This document shows positions 63,457-64,000 of a stretch of 64,000 bases of DNA, piece after piece. The stretch is from contig NZ_JRHH01000005.1 of assembly GCF_000757385.1 (NCBI RefSeq), positions 496,001 through 560,000 on the forward strand, in the 5' to 3' direction. Below the pieces are notes generated by a model, which saw only the letters and a list, made by a program, of their open reading frames with translations, did not search any database and was not told where the DNA came from. The first letter of the stretch is position 1; each line of letters begins with the position of its first letter. Both the position numbers and the translations under genes were made by a program. This DNA is from Flavobacterium aquatile LMG 4008 = ATCC 11947. GTDB taxonomy: Bacteria > Bacteroidota > Bacteroidia > Flavobacteriales > Flavobacteriaceae.

Positions 63457-64000
63457 TTAGTTTTTCAATTCAAGCTCCAATCCAAAGCAAACTTTTCCAT
63501 CTTTAGTTACCGTAAAAACAGTTCCGTTTTTACCAATTTCTATGGTTTCATTAAGCGAAACTTCTTTTAAATAATTCATTTCAAATGCTTGAATTTCTTG
63601 TTTTAAAATCAACTTTGAATCGACATAATCCAAACACCATTCAAGATATTTCACACTATTAGCATGATTAACAATATCCAAATCAGATAATAAAACAGTT
63701 CGCGCTGCAACTATTTCAAATTCTTTCTGCAAATCTATTTTAGCGTAACTTTTCTCAGTGGCACTTGCTTCTGGAAATTTTTCAAAATGCTCGTGAGGCA
63801 AAGCCAAAGCTTCAGGTCGACGTGTTTTGGTATTGAAAACTGCCCAAAAGGTTTCGCAACCTACAATTTTTTCATCACCAACATACAATTCTAAACAACG
63901 TGTAGAACGTGAATTTTCTAAAGATTTTATCCAAGTTTTAACCGTTACTTTATCTTTCCATTTTGGTAATCGTTTAATCTCAACGCGCATTTTACTTAAA
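63457..64000 (-). CDS. Acyl-ACP thioesterase, N-terminal part beyond window edge
   Basis: Hot-dog fold thioesterase that releases fatty acids from acyl carrier protein. The visible part is at least 177 residues from the in-frame ATG at 63990, but the frame stays open to the edge (L-S-K before MRVEIKRLPKWKD), and MRVEI is an internal position in this family, so the true start lies outside. The family marks are WIKSLENSRSTRCLELY, ETFWAVFNTKTRRPEAL and the second hot-dog with DLDIVNHANSVKYLEWCLD, which holds the catalytic Asn/His region. It is convergent with the response regulator gene, with a structured repeat between them. Confidence 0.85.
   Translation of the reverse strand, partial: LSKMRVEIKRLPKWKDKVTVKTWIKSLENSRSTRCLELYVGDEKIVGCETFWAVFNTKTRRPEALALPHEHFEKFPEASATEKSYAKIDLQKEFEIVAARTVLLSDLDIVNHANSVKYLEWCLDYVDSKLILKQEIQAFEMNYLKEVSLNETIEIGKNGTVFTVTKDGKVCFGLELELKN

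Overview
The window looks like a contiguous piece of chromosome from a member of the Flavobacteriaceae (Bacteroidota), most likely Flavobacterium or a close relative. The DNA is A+T rich and starts lack Shine-Dalgarno sequences. Several promoters match the Bacteroidota form TTG-N19-TAnnTTTG (best at rpsF and fabV). Two very large secreted proteins end in type IX secretion (T9SS) sorting domains, with PorP/SprF and OmpA/PorE-like partners. Quinone genes are of the menaquinone type, and the intergenic repeats resemble those I recall from Flavobacterium. I see no rRNA, tRNA, insertion sequence, prophage or CRISPR array.

Layout. 1-1100: end of an unknown gene, two terminators, a 21-bp minisatellite and a structured repeat, with no convincing gene. 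1.1-4.3 kb: fused cytochrome c maturation factor CcsBA. 4.4-7.6 kb: an ECF sigma factor with its anti-sigma factor, divergent from a small membrane protein and a lipoprotein that looks like a truncated globin, then a lipoprotein glutathione peroxidase. Both divergent promoters carry the same AAACC-N16-CGTA pattern, which suggests one sigma factor controls both arms. 7.7-26 kb: housekeeping genes. The menaquinone genes menD, menB, menA and menC lie in that order but are spaced by unrelated genes: a SET-domain protein, an S1-domain protein, a DOPA-dioxygenase-like protein, a C1 peptidase, three PH-domain membrane proteins and others. nadC, a YihY protein, a DUF2147 protein and priA follow. 26-28.2 kb: an orphan LytTR response regulator and the rpsF-rpsR-rplI operon.

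28.3-38.6 kb: a conserved small protein, a CI/S24-like regulator with an apparently dead peptidase site, and divergent from it a T9SS operon: a 1,887-residue type B cargo protein, a PorP/SprF protein and a PorE-like OmpA protein. 38.6-44.4 kb: ligA, three tandem YhhN-like membrane proteins, and a 5'-nucleotidase split into two exported proteins. 44.5-52.1 kb: a DUF6913-like gene with dapA, then the tight bamD-omega-coaBC-porD(DUF4835)-recN cluster, and fabV. 52.3-59.1 kb: a 2,268-residue T9SS type A surface protein built from repeated 252-253-residue modules. 59.1-64 kb: a glycosyltransferase fused in frame to dephospho-CoA kinase, a histidine kinase/OmpR pair, and the edge-truncated gene of an acyl-ACP thioesterase.

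The most promising less-described items are: (1) the ECF sigma/anti-sigma module with matched divergent promoters and an exported globin-like lipoprotein; (2) a family of structured repeats (three copies) with conserved outer arms and covarying inner hairpins; (3) the glycosyltransferase-CoaE fusion; (4) the inactive S24-like regulator facing a T9SS cargo operon.
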